Below, piece after piece: positions 39,353 through 46,337 of a DNA stretch of 64,000 nt; within the stretch, counting starts at the first letter, position 1, and every line of letters begins with the position of its first letter. Origin of the DNA: Shewanella metallivivens (GTDB taxonomy: Bacteria > Pseudomonadota > Gammaproteobacteria > Enterobacterales > Shewanellaceae); NCBI RefSeq assembly GCF_028750675.1, contig NZ_JAQQPZ010000009.1, positions 40,616 to 104,615 of the forward strand, written 5' to 3'. Under the pieces are notes generated by a model, which did not search any database, was not told where the DNA came from, and saw nothing but the letters and a program-made list of their open reading frames with translations. The position numbers and the translations under genes were made by a program.

Positions 39353-40684
39353 TTAAGCCCTTGGGATCACAAGTGTTTGCCCAATACGAACAACATCTGA
39401 CTTTAAGTTATTAGCTTGTTTAAGGCTTCTGACTGACACACTATAACGTTGGGCAATAATTGACAGAGATTCACCCCGTTTAACACTGTGCTTAGTATTG
39501 GAGGTTTTAGCCATTAATGTGTCAGCAGGGGCATTGTTTTCAAAATAACGCAATACACCTTTATAAATGGCACTCGCCAGTTTTTCTTGATGGTTACCGT
39601 TAGCCAACAAGCGCTCTTCACTTGGGTTTGAAATGAAGCCAGTTTCAACCAAGATTGAGGGAATGTCTGGAGACTTAAGTACTGCAAAACTGGCCGATTC
39701 TGGTTTACGCTTGTGCAGATGAGTAATTGAATCTAGATCGCGTAATATGTCACCAGCAACAGAATGGCTAATCGCCATTGAGCTGTTCATCGACATATCC
39801 AATAGTGTCATTGCTAGGTATTGCTCGCTGTCAGTATTTTGAATAATTTCACCAGCACCACCTAATAACTCTGAATGTTTTTCTTTTTGCTCTAGCCAAC
39901 GACCAATTTCACTGTTTGCACGGCGCATCGACAACACCCACACCGATGCTCCACGAGGTTGCGGAGAGGTAAATGCATCGGCATGAATTGATATTAATAA
40001 GTCTGCTTTGCTGTTACGAGCCAACTCTGATCGTTTGTTTAAATTAACGAAGTAGTCACCACTGCGAGTCATCACCGAGCGCATACCTGGCGTGGCATCA
40101 ACTTTGCGCGCCAATCGTTTAGCAATTTCGAGCACAACTCGTTTTTCATACATCCCTGAAGGGCCAATTGATCCAGGATCTTCGCCACCATGACCTGCGT
40201 CGATCGCCACAACAATATTTCGAGAAGACGGATTTGCAGAGCGACTCACTGACTGCTGCACATTAGATGAACCACCAGCGGCATCTTCTAAATCGACCAC
40301 TAAGCGATTGCCATAAGGTGCAGTTGGAGGGAGAGTAAATAAATTGGATTTTACGGGCTGAGTCAAATCCATCACTAAGCGCAACATGCCTTTTTTAGGC
40401 GGTGTACTAAATCGAATTTTTTTGATGATTTTGCTGTTATTAGCAATGCTATCTAAGTTGACTTTTGCGCCCGAGTCTTGAATATCAACCACTAAACGAT
40501 GCGGGCCTGTTAAACTGAAACTGTCATATTTAGGGGCTTGAGTTAGGTCAAATACCACTCGAGTGGATTCAGGGGCAGCCCAAATACGCACACTGTCGAG
40601 TTGGTTTGCAGCCCAAGCAAACGTGGGCTGGAAATATAACAGTATGATAAAAACAGGCGTAAAAAACGTATTTTTTAAAGTCAT
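39353..40684 (-). CDS. amiB: N-acetylmuramoyl-L-alanine amidase AmiB-like
   Basis: 443 aa. Signal peptide, AMIN domain about residues 28-135 ([17 protein letters not shown]), zinc amidase domain about 165-385 ([19 protein letters not shown], and VETGFISNP with the catalytic Glu), then a C-terminal LysM ([28 protein letters not shown]). Splits septal peptidoglycan during division. The added LysM is normal for Shewanella and Pseudomonas AmiB. Translationally close to tsaE and mutL. Confidence 0.95.
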   Translation of the reverse strand: MTLKNTFFTPVFIILLYFQPTFAWAANQLDSVRIWAAPESTRVVFDLTQAPKYDSFSLTGPHRLVVDIQDSGAKVNLDSIANNSKIIKKIRFSTPPKKGMLRLVMDLTQPVKSNLFTLPPTAPYGNRLVVDLEDAAGGSSNVQQSVSRSANPSSRNIVVAIDAGHGGEDPGSIGPSGMYEKRVVLEIAKRLARKVDATPGMRSVMTRSGDYFVNLNKRSELARNSKADLLISIHADAFTSPQPRGASVWVLSMRRANSEIGRWLEQKEKHSELLGGAGEIIQNTDSEQYLAMTLLDMSMNSSMAISHSVAGDILRDLDSITHLHKRKPESASFAVLKSPDIPSILVETGFISNPSEERLLANGNHQEKLASAIYKGVLRYFENNAPADTLMAKTSNTKHSVKRGESLSIIAQRYSVSVRSLKQANNLKSDVVRIGQTLVIPRA

Positions 40685-40686
40685 TA

Positions 40687-41145
40687 TTATTTTAATTTAT
40701 CAATTATTGCCTGCCCTACTGGGGTTAAGGCGTTTAATTCAACTTGTCTTTGAGATTCTTTATAGCGTAAATGTAAATGGATGTCAGCCTCAGGCAGTAG
40801 ACCATGACCATTATTTGGCCACTCGACTAAACAAATGCTTTTGTTGGTAAAATAATCACGAATGCCCATGAACTCTAACTCTTCTGGATCACTCAAGCGA
40901 TACAAGTCGAAATGAAATACGTCCATATCATCAAACTCATAAGGCTCAACCAAAGTATAAGTTGGACTTTTAACCGCCCCTTTATGGCCTAGGCTTTGAA
41001 TAATCCCTCGACTTAATGTTGTTTTGCCCGCCCCTAAGTCACCTGTAAGGTAAAGGGTTAATGGCGGCACCATCCACTGCGCAATTTGTTGTCCAAGCGC
41101 CACAGTAGCTTGTTCATTTTCAAGGGTTTTAAGCAGCGAGGTCAT
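40687..41145 (-). CDS. tsaE: tRNA threonylcarbamoyladenosine biosynthesis protein TsaE
   Basis: 152 aa ATPase of the TsaBDE complex. P-loop GDLGAGKTT at 35-43, VKSPTYTLVEPY, FHFDLYRL, CLVEWPNNG. Needed for t6A37 on ANN-decoding tRNAs. First gene of the tsaE-amiB-mutL-miaA-hfq-hflXKC run; the usual upstream nnr is absent here. Confidence 0.97.
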   Translation of the reverse strand: MTSLLKTLENEQATVALGQQIAQWMVPPLTLYLTGDLGAGKTTLSRGIIQSLGHKGAVKSPTYTLVEPYEFDDMDVFHFDLYRLSDPEELEFMGIRDYFTNKSICLVEWPNNGHGLLPEADIHLHLRYKESQRQVELNALTPVGQAIIDKLK

Positions 41146-41243
41146 CGGTAAAGTTAGCTTCCGTAAAAAAGAGTCATAAGAATGCTAAATATACCAGAAG
41201 TTGAACCGGAACTCCCACTGTTCTAGTGGTTATTTTTTGTTAA

Positions 41244-41274
41244 TAAAAAAAGCCAGCTATTGAGGATAGCTGGC
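41244..41274 (-). terminator. Terminator 3' of the helical hypothetical gene
   Basis: Minus strand GCCAGCTA, 7-base loop, TAGCTGGC, then a run of 7 T. Confidence 0.9.
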
Positions 41275-41317
41275 AAAACACACTTCAGGAAGTCAATGCT
41301 AGATTTAAAATGACTCG

Positions 41318-41773
41318 TTAAATGTCATCCATGCGGATTGTGCTGTGAACTAATCGTTTTTGCTGCGTTTGCGCAACGCGAACTAAGTCCATTAATGCAC
41401 TCTTAATTTCTTCAGTTGGGCTACTAATCGCAGTTTTTTCTAGCAGCGCAATTAACCGATTTTCTAAGTCAAGATGCAGTTCAAGCACTTCATCTTCATG
41501 CATGTTGGCAGGCAATGTAGTCTCTGCACAGCGTTTGCTAAAATCTTCAAAAGTAATGTCTTTATACCAGGTATTTAAAATTCTTGATGGCGCATCCTCG
41601 ATGTAACTTTCAAGCGTTTCATAAATATGTCTTTGATGTTGTTGAAAATAAGTCAACATCATCTTCACTCTTGAAGAGTCAGCATTACGATCTAATCGCT
41701 TATAGAGCTTCTCCATATCGAGATGACATTTCGCTACATAATCAAGTAATTCACTCAGTTGTTGAATCCGCAT
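41318..41773 (-). CDS. Helical protein of unknown function
   Basis: 151 aa from the ATG at 41773, which has GAGG 8 bases upstream; the GTG three codons earlier would cover that site. Predicted almost all alpha-helical with no signal: RIQQLSELLDYVAKCHLDMEKLYKRL, then VKMMLTYFQQHQRHIYETLESYI, and LHLDLENRLIALLEKTA. The pattern of His/Glu in heptad positions recalls ferritin-like or four-helix bundle proteins, but I cannot name a family. It has its own terminator and lies apart from tsaE. Confidence 0.7.
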   Translation of the reverse strand: MRIQQLSELLDYVAKCHLDMEKLYKRLDRNADSSRVKMMLTYFQQHQRHIYETLESYIEDAPSRILNTWYKDITFEDFSKRCAETTLPANMHEDEVLELHLDLENRLIALLEKTAISSPTEEIKSALMDLVRVAQTQQKRLVHSTIRMDDI

Positions 41774-42101
41774 AATACTCACCTCGTTTAAAGCCTTACA
41801 ACTTAGGAAAATTTATCTTGAGTTGATTATCAAAGATCGCGAGCGGAAATTACTTGCGCAATGTCATGTTTTTAATGCTCTAACACCTTCTAATTTAGAG
41901 ATTCATGAAGAAATGAGCGATAGATCACGAGTTTTGTTAATTCTGCTCAGATTTTTTTAACATCCAAATCTGAAAATATCGACAAAAATACACTCAAAGT
42001 TTAAAAGTCACCGATATTGTTCAAGTTTTAAACGCTAAATGACCTCAACGTTTTAACAAGATATGTAACAATTAGGTTAATTGTGATGGCAATTAGGAGT
42101 G
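41774..42101. other. Intergenic region upstream of the helical protein
   Basis: 328 AT-rich bases, presumably carrying the promoter of the minus-strand gene. No gene or strong repeat seen until the element at 42102. Confidence 0.5.
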
Positions 42102-42362
42102 ATACCAATTCCATTAATTATCTGGTCATTCAGCGGGAGTACAGTGTCTTCTAGGCAAGTAATAGAATTGTAGGCATCGTTGTTCTCGGCAACTGCTCCT
42201 GCGTTGCTCTACCTCCTGCATCCATGCAGTCGTCGGCAACTGCTCCTGCGTTGCTCTACCTCCTGCATCCGTGCAGTCGTAAGTCAAAATGTGATTAAGC
42301 AGCACAGAAACCCGCCTTAAAGGAGGCACTCAGACTGGTCACATAATTAATGGAAATGGTAT
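42102..42362. repeat. 261-bp MITE-like element with internal tandem repeat
   Basis: The ends (42102-42128 and 42336-42362) are about 27-bp imperfect inverted repeats with ATACCA termini and a shared TCCATTAATTAT core. Inside are two 47-bp direct repeats (42187-42233 and 42234-42280) differing mainly at one A/G; each contains CTCCTGCGTTGCTCTACC. Non-autonomous, no transposase. It sits 3' of the tRNA array. Confidence 0.75.
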
Positions 42363-42453
42363 GAATATAAGCGACACAAAAAATAACTAAGCTGATGGTA
42401 TTTGCACTGAGGATTTTGAAGGAATGCGCTTGCTTGAAAAGTGAAGATTGATT

Positions 42454-42507
42454 TGGAGCGACCTTTCTTGGATAAAAAGTGGTTCGAACCGATGACCTAT
42501 ACCTTGG
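42454..42507 (-). pseudogene. tRNA-Gly fragment (3' half, altered acceptor)
   Basis: 54 bases matching the tRNA-Gly anticodon-3'/T-arm region (CCAAGGTATAGGTCATCGG, TTCGAACC) and the 3' terminus GTCGCTCCA, with the acceptor-side sequence replaced by a block ending AAGAAAGGTCGC. The 5' half is missing; the next copy begins after 11 bases. It cannot fold as a tRNA. A similar AAGAAAG block occurs in the two 114-bp copies at 43032-43259. Confidence 0.75.
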
Positions 42508-42518
42508 AAAGATTGATT

Positions 42519-42610
42519 TGGAGCGACATATCGGGTTCGAACCGATGACCTATACCTTGGAAAAAGATGGGTATCGACTCTTATAATTAACCCAACTGAG
42601 CTAATGTCGC
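42519..42610 (-). pseudogene. tRNA-Gly-like copy with rebuilt D and anticodon arms
   Basis: 92 bases. The 5' GCGACATTAGCTCAGTTGG and the whole 3' part from GGTATAGGTC to CGCTCCA equal the intact genes, so the acceptor and T arms pair normally. The middle is different: the D-loop is expanded with GTTAATTATAAGAGTC, and the anticodon loop TTGCCAA is replaced by a longer CATCTTTTTCCAA between ATACC and GGTAT. The GCC anticodon is gone. Either a pseudogene or a non-translating tRNA-like RNA. Confidence 0.75.
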
Positions 42611-42693
42611 AAATCAAAAATCAATACAGATTTAGCGCCTAGAGTTTCGCTAGGAATTGTTAACAAGGAGAGCTTGAAAAGAGAATATTGATT

Positions 42694-42769
42694 TGGAGCG
42701 ACATATCGGGTTCGAACCGATGACCTATACCTTGGCAAGGTATCGCTCTACCAACTGAGCTAATGTCGC
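42694..42769 (-). tRNA. tRNA-Gly (GCC)
   Basis: 76 bases, minus strand, identical to the copies at 42792 and 43260. Acceptor GCGACAT/ATGTCGC, D arm GCTCAGTTGGTAGAGC, anticodon stem ATACC/GGTAT around TTGCCAA (anticodon GCC), T arm ATCGG-TTCGAAC-CCGAT, discriminator T and encoded CCA. Reads GGC and GGU. Confidence 0.97.
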
Positions 42770-42791
42770 AAATCAAAAAGTATTTGTAATT

Positions 42792-42867
42792 TGGAGCGAC
42801 ATATCGGGTTCGAACCGATGACCTATACCTTGGCAAGGTATCGCTCTACCAACTGAGCTAATGTCGC
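42792..42867 (-). tRNA. tRNA-Gly (GCC)
   Basis: Second intact 76-base copy with encoded CCA and all arms paired. 22 bases separate it from the next intact copy downstream, and the 72-bp pseudo-tRNA repeat abuts its 5' end exactly. Confidence 0.97.
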
Positions 42868-42939
42868 GTACTGTTTGCTTCATTTGTAACAATCAACAAG
42901 GTATCGTCTTTCCACCTGTGCCAACTGAGCTAATGTCGC
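42868..42939 (-). pseudogene. tRNA-Gly 5'-half repeat, copy 2 of 72-bp tandem
   Basis: Minus strand: begins GCGACATTAGCTCAGTTGG, then CACAGGTGGAAAG replaces the rest of the D arm, then ACGATACCTTG and an unrelated 29-base tail. There is no T arm or acceptor 3' strand. It is identical base for base to 42940-43011 and joins the 5' end of the intact tRNA at 42867 without a gap. Confidence 0.8.
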
Positions 42940-43011
42940 GTACTGTTTGCTTCATTTGTAACAATCAACAAGGTATCGTCTTTCCACCTGTGCCAACTGA
43001 GCTAATGTCGC
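42940..43011 (-). pseudogene. tRNA-Gly 5'-half repeat, copy 1 of 72-bp tandem
   Basis: Exact copy of 42868-42939. It is preceded on its 5' side by AATTTGAAAT, the same leader as the intact tRNA at 43335, which shows that the leader was duplicated along with the gene. Confidence 0.8.
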
Positions 43012-43031
43012 ATTTCAAATTACTTGAAATT

Positions 43032-43145
43032 TGGAGCGAACTTTCTTTTAAATAAAGAGAGGTTCAAACCGATGACGCTGTTATCTCGTTTAGCTTGGCA
43101 AGGTATCGCTCTGCTAGCTGATTCTATCTGGCATCATCTAAAATT
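43032..43145 (-). pseudogene. Mosaic tRNA-Gly copy, 114-bp tandem, copy 2
   Basis: Retains AGAGCGATACCTTGCCAAG (with GCC in place), GTCATCGGTTTGAACC and CGCTCCA, but the acceptor 5' side, the 3' anticodon stem and the T-stem partner are replaced. AAATAAAGAG and CTTTCTTTT lie where the T-stem/acceptor strand should be. It differs from the next copy by one base (A at 43065, changing TTCGAACC to TTTGAACC on the tRNA strand). Confidence 0.8.
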
Positions 43146-43259
43146 TGGAGCGAACTTTCTTTTAAATAAAGAGAGGTTCGAACCGATGACGCTGTTATCT
43201 CGTTTAGCTTGGCAAGGTATCGCTCTGCTAGCTGATTCTATCTGGCATCATCTAAAATT
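43146..43259 (-). pseudogene. Mosaic tRNA-Gly copy, 114-bp tandem, copy 1
   Basis: Same 114-bp unit as 43032-43145, with TTCGAACC intact. The unit boundary is exact: its 5' end touches the 3' CCA of the intact tRNA at 43260. It cannot form a cloverleaf, since the acceptor strands (GATGCCAGA against GTTCGC) do not pair. Confidence 0.8.
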
Positions 43260-43335
43260 TGGAGCGACATATCGGGTTCGAACCGATGACCTATACCTTG
43301 GCAAGGTATCGCTCTACCAACTGAGCTAATGTCGC
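43260..43335 (-). tRNA. tRNA-Gly (GCC), first gene of the array
   Basis: Intact 76-base copy with encoded CCA, nearest to the promoter at 43408-43435. Identical to the other two intact genes. Confidence 0.97.
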
Positions 43336-43407
43336 ATTTCAAATTTTCAAATTTCATTTCGACTTTCTATGCTCAGAGTTTGGTGCTCTGTAGAAAGTTG
43401 AGGCCGC

Positions 43408-43435
43408 ATTATAGGTAAATTTTACTACGCTGCAA
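43408..43435 (-). promoter_or_regulatory. Promoter of the tRNA-Gly array
   Basis: Minus strand TTGCAG (43430-43435), 16-base spacer, perfect TATAAT (43408-43413), then the discriminator GCGGCC. A near-consensus sigma-70 promoter with a GC-rich discriminator, typical of stable RNA genes under stringent control. The first tRNA starts 72 bases downstream of the -10. Confidence 0.8.
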
Positions 43436-43465
43436 CCCCCTTTTTTAAAATATTTGTTCGATTGG

Positions 43466-44011
43466 TTAAATTTTAAATACTTCTTTGCGGTAAAACTGCA
43501 ATTCGGCGATCGACTCTTTAATATCTTCGAGTGCTTGATGGGTATTTTTCTTACTGAAGCCATTCATGGTTTCAGGGTTCCAACGACGTACTAATTCTTT
43601 AATGGTGCTCACATCAATGTTGCGATAATGGAAATACTCTTCTAACTCCAACATGTATTTATTTAAAAAGCGACGATCTTGACCGATGCTGTTGCCGCAC
43701 ATTGGCGAGGCGCCTTTTGGCACATACTGAGCTAAAAACTCAATGGTTTGCCTAATCGCATCTGCTTCTGAGCATTTGCTGGCACGAACACGATCGATTA
43801 ACCCTGATTCACCATGATGCTTTTGATTCCAATCGTCCATACCGGCCAAGACTTCGTCAGTTTGATAAATCGCTAAAACAGGACCTTGAGCAATAATATT
43901 CAGTTCTTGATCAGTCACTAAGGTTGCAATTTCAATGACTCTATCGACATCAGGTTCTAAACCCGTCATTTCTAAATCAACCCAAATTAGGTTATTCGCA
44001 TCAGCAGTCAT
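43466..44011 (-). CDS. orn: Oligoribonuclease
   Basis: 181 aa DEDDh 3'-5' exonuclease that finishes RNA decay and c-di-GMP turnover by cleaving 2-5-mers. VDLEMTG carries Asp12 and Glu14, with [16 protein letters not shown] and [14 protein letters not shown] (the His and last Asp). Divergent from rsgA, as in E. coli. Confidence 0.98.
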   Translation of the reverse strand: MTADANNLIWVDLEMTGLEPDVDRVIEIATLVTDQELNIIAQGPVLAIYQTDEVLAGMDDWNQKHHGESGLIDRVRASKCSEADAIRQTIEFLAQYVPKGASPMCGNSIGQDRRFLNKYMLELEEYFHYRNIDVSTIKELVRRWNPETMNGFSKKNTHQALEDIKESIAELQFYRKEVFKI

Positions 44012-44122
44012 TATGTCGCCTTATGTTATCAATCGCCTAAATTCAGGCTTTTTTATGAAAGAGTGTGTATCATACTGTTTTTTTGAGACACAAAAAAACA
44101 CCTATTTAATGAAGATAAGCCT

Positions 44123-45181
44123 GTGAGTAAAAAGAAACCACTAAGCCAAGGTCAATTACGCCGAATGCGTGCAAATCAGACCAAGCGACTAAAACGAAGC
44201 GATGATAACGACGCACCTGAATTACAGGACAATTTATTAGGCCCTGAACAAGCGGGCGTAGTCATATCTCGTTTTGGCCAACACGCTGACATCGAGACCA
44301 GCGACGGCACCGTGTCGCGTTGTAATATTCGTCGAGCGGTAACCAGTTTAGTCACTGGCGATAACGTCATTGTTCGCCTAGCAACAGAAGTACAAGCAAG
44401 CTCTAGTATTGGCGGTATTGTTGAAGCTGTCCATCCACGCAAATCATCACTGACTCGACCAGACTTATATGATGGAGTCAAAATTATTGCGGCCAATATT
44501 GACCAAATTTTAATTGTATCGTCAGTATTACCCAGCTTTACCACCCAGATTATCGACCGATATCTAGTTGCCTGTGAAGATACCGATATTCCACCCATCA
44601 TTATTTTAAATAAAATTGATTTACTTAATGATGACAACCGCGAAGAAATCGAACAAGCATTGAGCCGATACCAAGCCATTGGTTATCCAGTATATCGCGT
44701 AAGCAGTCATACTGGTGAGGGTGTTGACAACATCAAAGCTTTACTAGACGAAAAGGTCAGTGTATTTGCTGGTCAATCTGGTGTCGGTAAATCATCACTG
44801 ATTAATGCCCTCATGCCTGAAGCAGAACTAATCGTAGGCGATGTGTCTGACAACTCAGGGTTAGGTCAGCACACCACCACCACAGCAAAATTAATTCATT
44901 TCCAAAGTGGCGGTGATTTAATTGACTCGCCAGGAGTACGAGAATTTGCGTTATGGCATTTAGACGCCTCACGAGTAGGTTGGTGTTTCATTGAATTTAG
45001 AAATTTTTTAGGCACATGTAAGTTCCGTGATTGTAAACACGGTGACGATCCTGGCTGCGCTCTTCGTGAAGCGCTTGAAGCCGGACATATTACACAAGAT
45101 AGATTTAACAATTATCATCGTATTATCGCCAGTTTAGATGAACAACGTCATGCGCGACATTTCCGTGCAATTGATGAATAA
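44123..45181 (+). CDS. rsgA: Small ribosomal subunit biogenesis GTPase RsgA
   Basis: 352 aa. Circularly permuted GTPase: NKIDLL precedes [12 protein letters not shown], then DSPGVREF. N-terminal OB domain, C-terminal zinc site ([16 protein letters not shown]). The basic N-terminus ([24 protein letters not shown]) is usual. Start codon is GTG. Acts in late 30S maturation. Confidence 0.97.
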   Translation: MSKKKPLSQGQLRRMRANQTKRLKRSDDNDAPELQDNLLGPEQAGVVISRFGQHADIETSDGTVSRCNIRRAVTSLVTGDNVIVRLATEVQASSSIGGIVEAVHPRKSSLTRPDLYDGVKIIAANIDQILIVSSVLPSFTTQIIDRYLVACEDTDIPPIIILNKIDLLNDDNREEIEQALSRYQAIGYPVYRVSSHTGEGVDNIKALLDEKVSVFAGQSGVGKSSLINALMPEAELIVGDVSDNSGLGQHTTTTAKLIHFQSGGDLIDSPGVREFALWHLDASRVGWCFIEFRNFLGTCKFRDCKHGDDPGCALREALEAGHITQDRFNNYHRIIASLDEQRHARHFRAIDE

Positions 45182-45237
45182 TATAATGACTGGACCATCC
45201 CTATATGGTTCAACCAGAGAATAGAAAGGGAAACACA

Positions 45238-46119
45238 TTGGACTCGATTAAAATTGCTTTGCAATACATGCTGCCCAAACATTTTCTGTCGCGTTTAGTC
45301 GGCAAGTTTGCGGCTGCAGAAGTGGGCGCCATCACAACGGCTGGTATTAAATGGTTTATCAAACAGTACAAGATTGATATGTCTGAAGCCAAACAGCCAG
45401 AGCCTGAAGCCTATAAAACCTTCAATGACTTTTTCACCCGTGCATTAAAGCCCGAACTTCGCCCAATTAACCAAGATGCGCATATCATGGCTCATCCAGT
45501 AGATGGCGCAGTAAGCCAATGCGGCCCTATTGAGGCAGGTAATATTTTCCAAGCCAAAGGCCATAGCTATACCTCAGAAGCGCTGCTAGGCGGTAACAAA
45601 GCAGATGCGGCCCGTTTCGATGGTGGAGATTTTGCGACCATTTACCTCGCACCAAAGGATTATCACCGTATTCATATGCCGATCACTGGCACTTTGTCTA
45701 AAATGACCTACGTGCCTGGCGACCTATTTTCAGTAAATCCGTTAACCGCTCAAAATGTGCCAGGGTTATTTGCCCGTAACGAGCGTGTCGTCGCTATTTT
45801 TGAAACTGAATCAGGTCCACTTGCTATGGTACTTGTTGGGGCGACTATTGTTGCGAGCATTGAAACTATTTGGGCCGGTACGGTCACGCCACCTGGTGGC
45901 AAGCAAGTCTTTAGCTGGGATTACCCCACCACAGGCCCAGAAGCGTTAACCTTAGAAAAAGGCGCTGAAATGGGCCGCTTTAAACTGGGTAGCACTGTGG
46001 TAATGTTGTTTGCACAAGATGCAATTGAAACATTCGCCGACGGGGTTGAACCAGGCGAAACAACGCGTATGGGCCAGGCTTTTGCAAAACTAAATCAGCC
46101 AGTCAAAAACGCTGAATAA
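45238..46119 (+). CDS. psd: Phosphatidylserine decarboxylase proenzyme
   Basis: 293 aa from a TTG at 45238: [20 protein letters not shown] aligns with E. coli Psd (MLNSFKLSLQYILPK), and AAAGGGA lies 7 bases upstream. An ATG at 45205 has no ribosome site. Motifs: [29 protein letters not shown] and [10 protein letters not shown], where the Gly-Ser bond is self-cleaved to form the pyruvoyl group. Makes phosphatidylethanolamine. A clear terminator follows. Confidence 0.95.
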   Translation: MDSIKIALQYMLPKHFLSRLVGKFAAAEVGAITTAGIKWFIKQYKIDMSEAKQPEPEAYKTFNDFFTRALKPELRPINQDAHIMAHPVDGAVSQCGPIEAGNIFQAKGHSYTSEALLGGNKADAARFDGGDFATIYLAPKDYHRIHMPITGTLSKMTYVPGDLFSVNPLTAQNVPGLFARNERVVAIFETESGPLAMVLVGATIVASIETIWAGTVTPPGGKQVFSWDYPTTGPEALTLEKGAEMGRFKLGSTVVMLFAQDAIETFADGVEPGETTRMGQAFAKLNQPVKNAE

Positions 46120-46163
46120 GTTAAAGCTACCCTCTAAAAAAGCGGTAAATTAACACGCTCAAT

Positions 46164-46197
46164 AAAGCCGTATTATGACGAAGATACGGCTTTTTTT
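46164..46197 (+). terminator. Terminator after psd
   Basis: AAAGCCGTAT, a 10-base loop, ATACGGCTTT, then TTTT. It lies 45 bases after the stop. Confidence 0.9.
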
Positions 46198-46337
46198 ATG
46201 TTCGATGCATAACATGATTATAATTCATCTTATTTGCGATAAAAGCGTTAAGCTACGACGCCTTAAGCCATCAAAAAAATAGAATATAATGCATTTAATT
46301 TGCTACCATTAGCCTATTCCAACTTGAGCTTAGTGAT

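Noticed and set aside
42126..42329. 67-residue open frame on the minus strand
   Set aside because: Lies wholly inside the 261-bp repeat element and its 47-bp duplications.
42861..43055. Open frame with the repeat MSRTVCFICNNQQGIVFPP
   Set aside because: Produced by the 72-bp tandem on the strand opposite to the tRNA array; no ribosome site.
42868..43259. Tandem repeats that might suggest a CRISPR array
   Set aside because: Units are 72 and 114 bp, contiguous with no unique spacers, and derive from tRNA-Gly; no cas genes in the window.
43024..43329. Open frame encoding a duplicated 38-residue repeat ending YRVRTDDLYLGKVSLYQLS
   Set aside because: It is the antisense translation of tRNA-Gly copies and the 114-bp tandem; that ending is a well-known artefact of tRNA genes.
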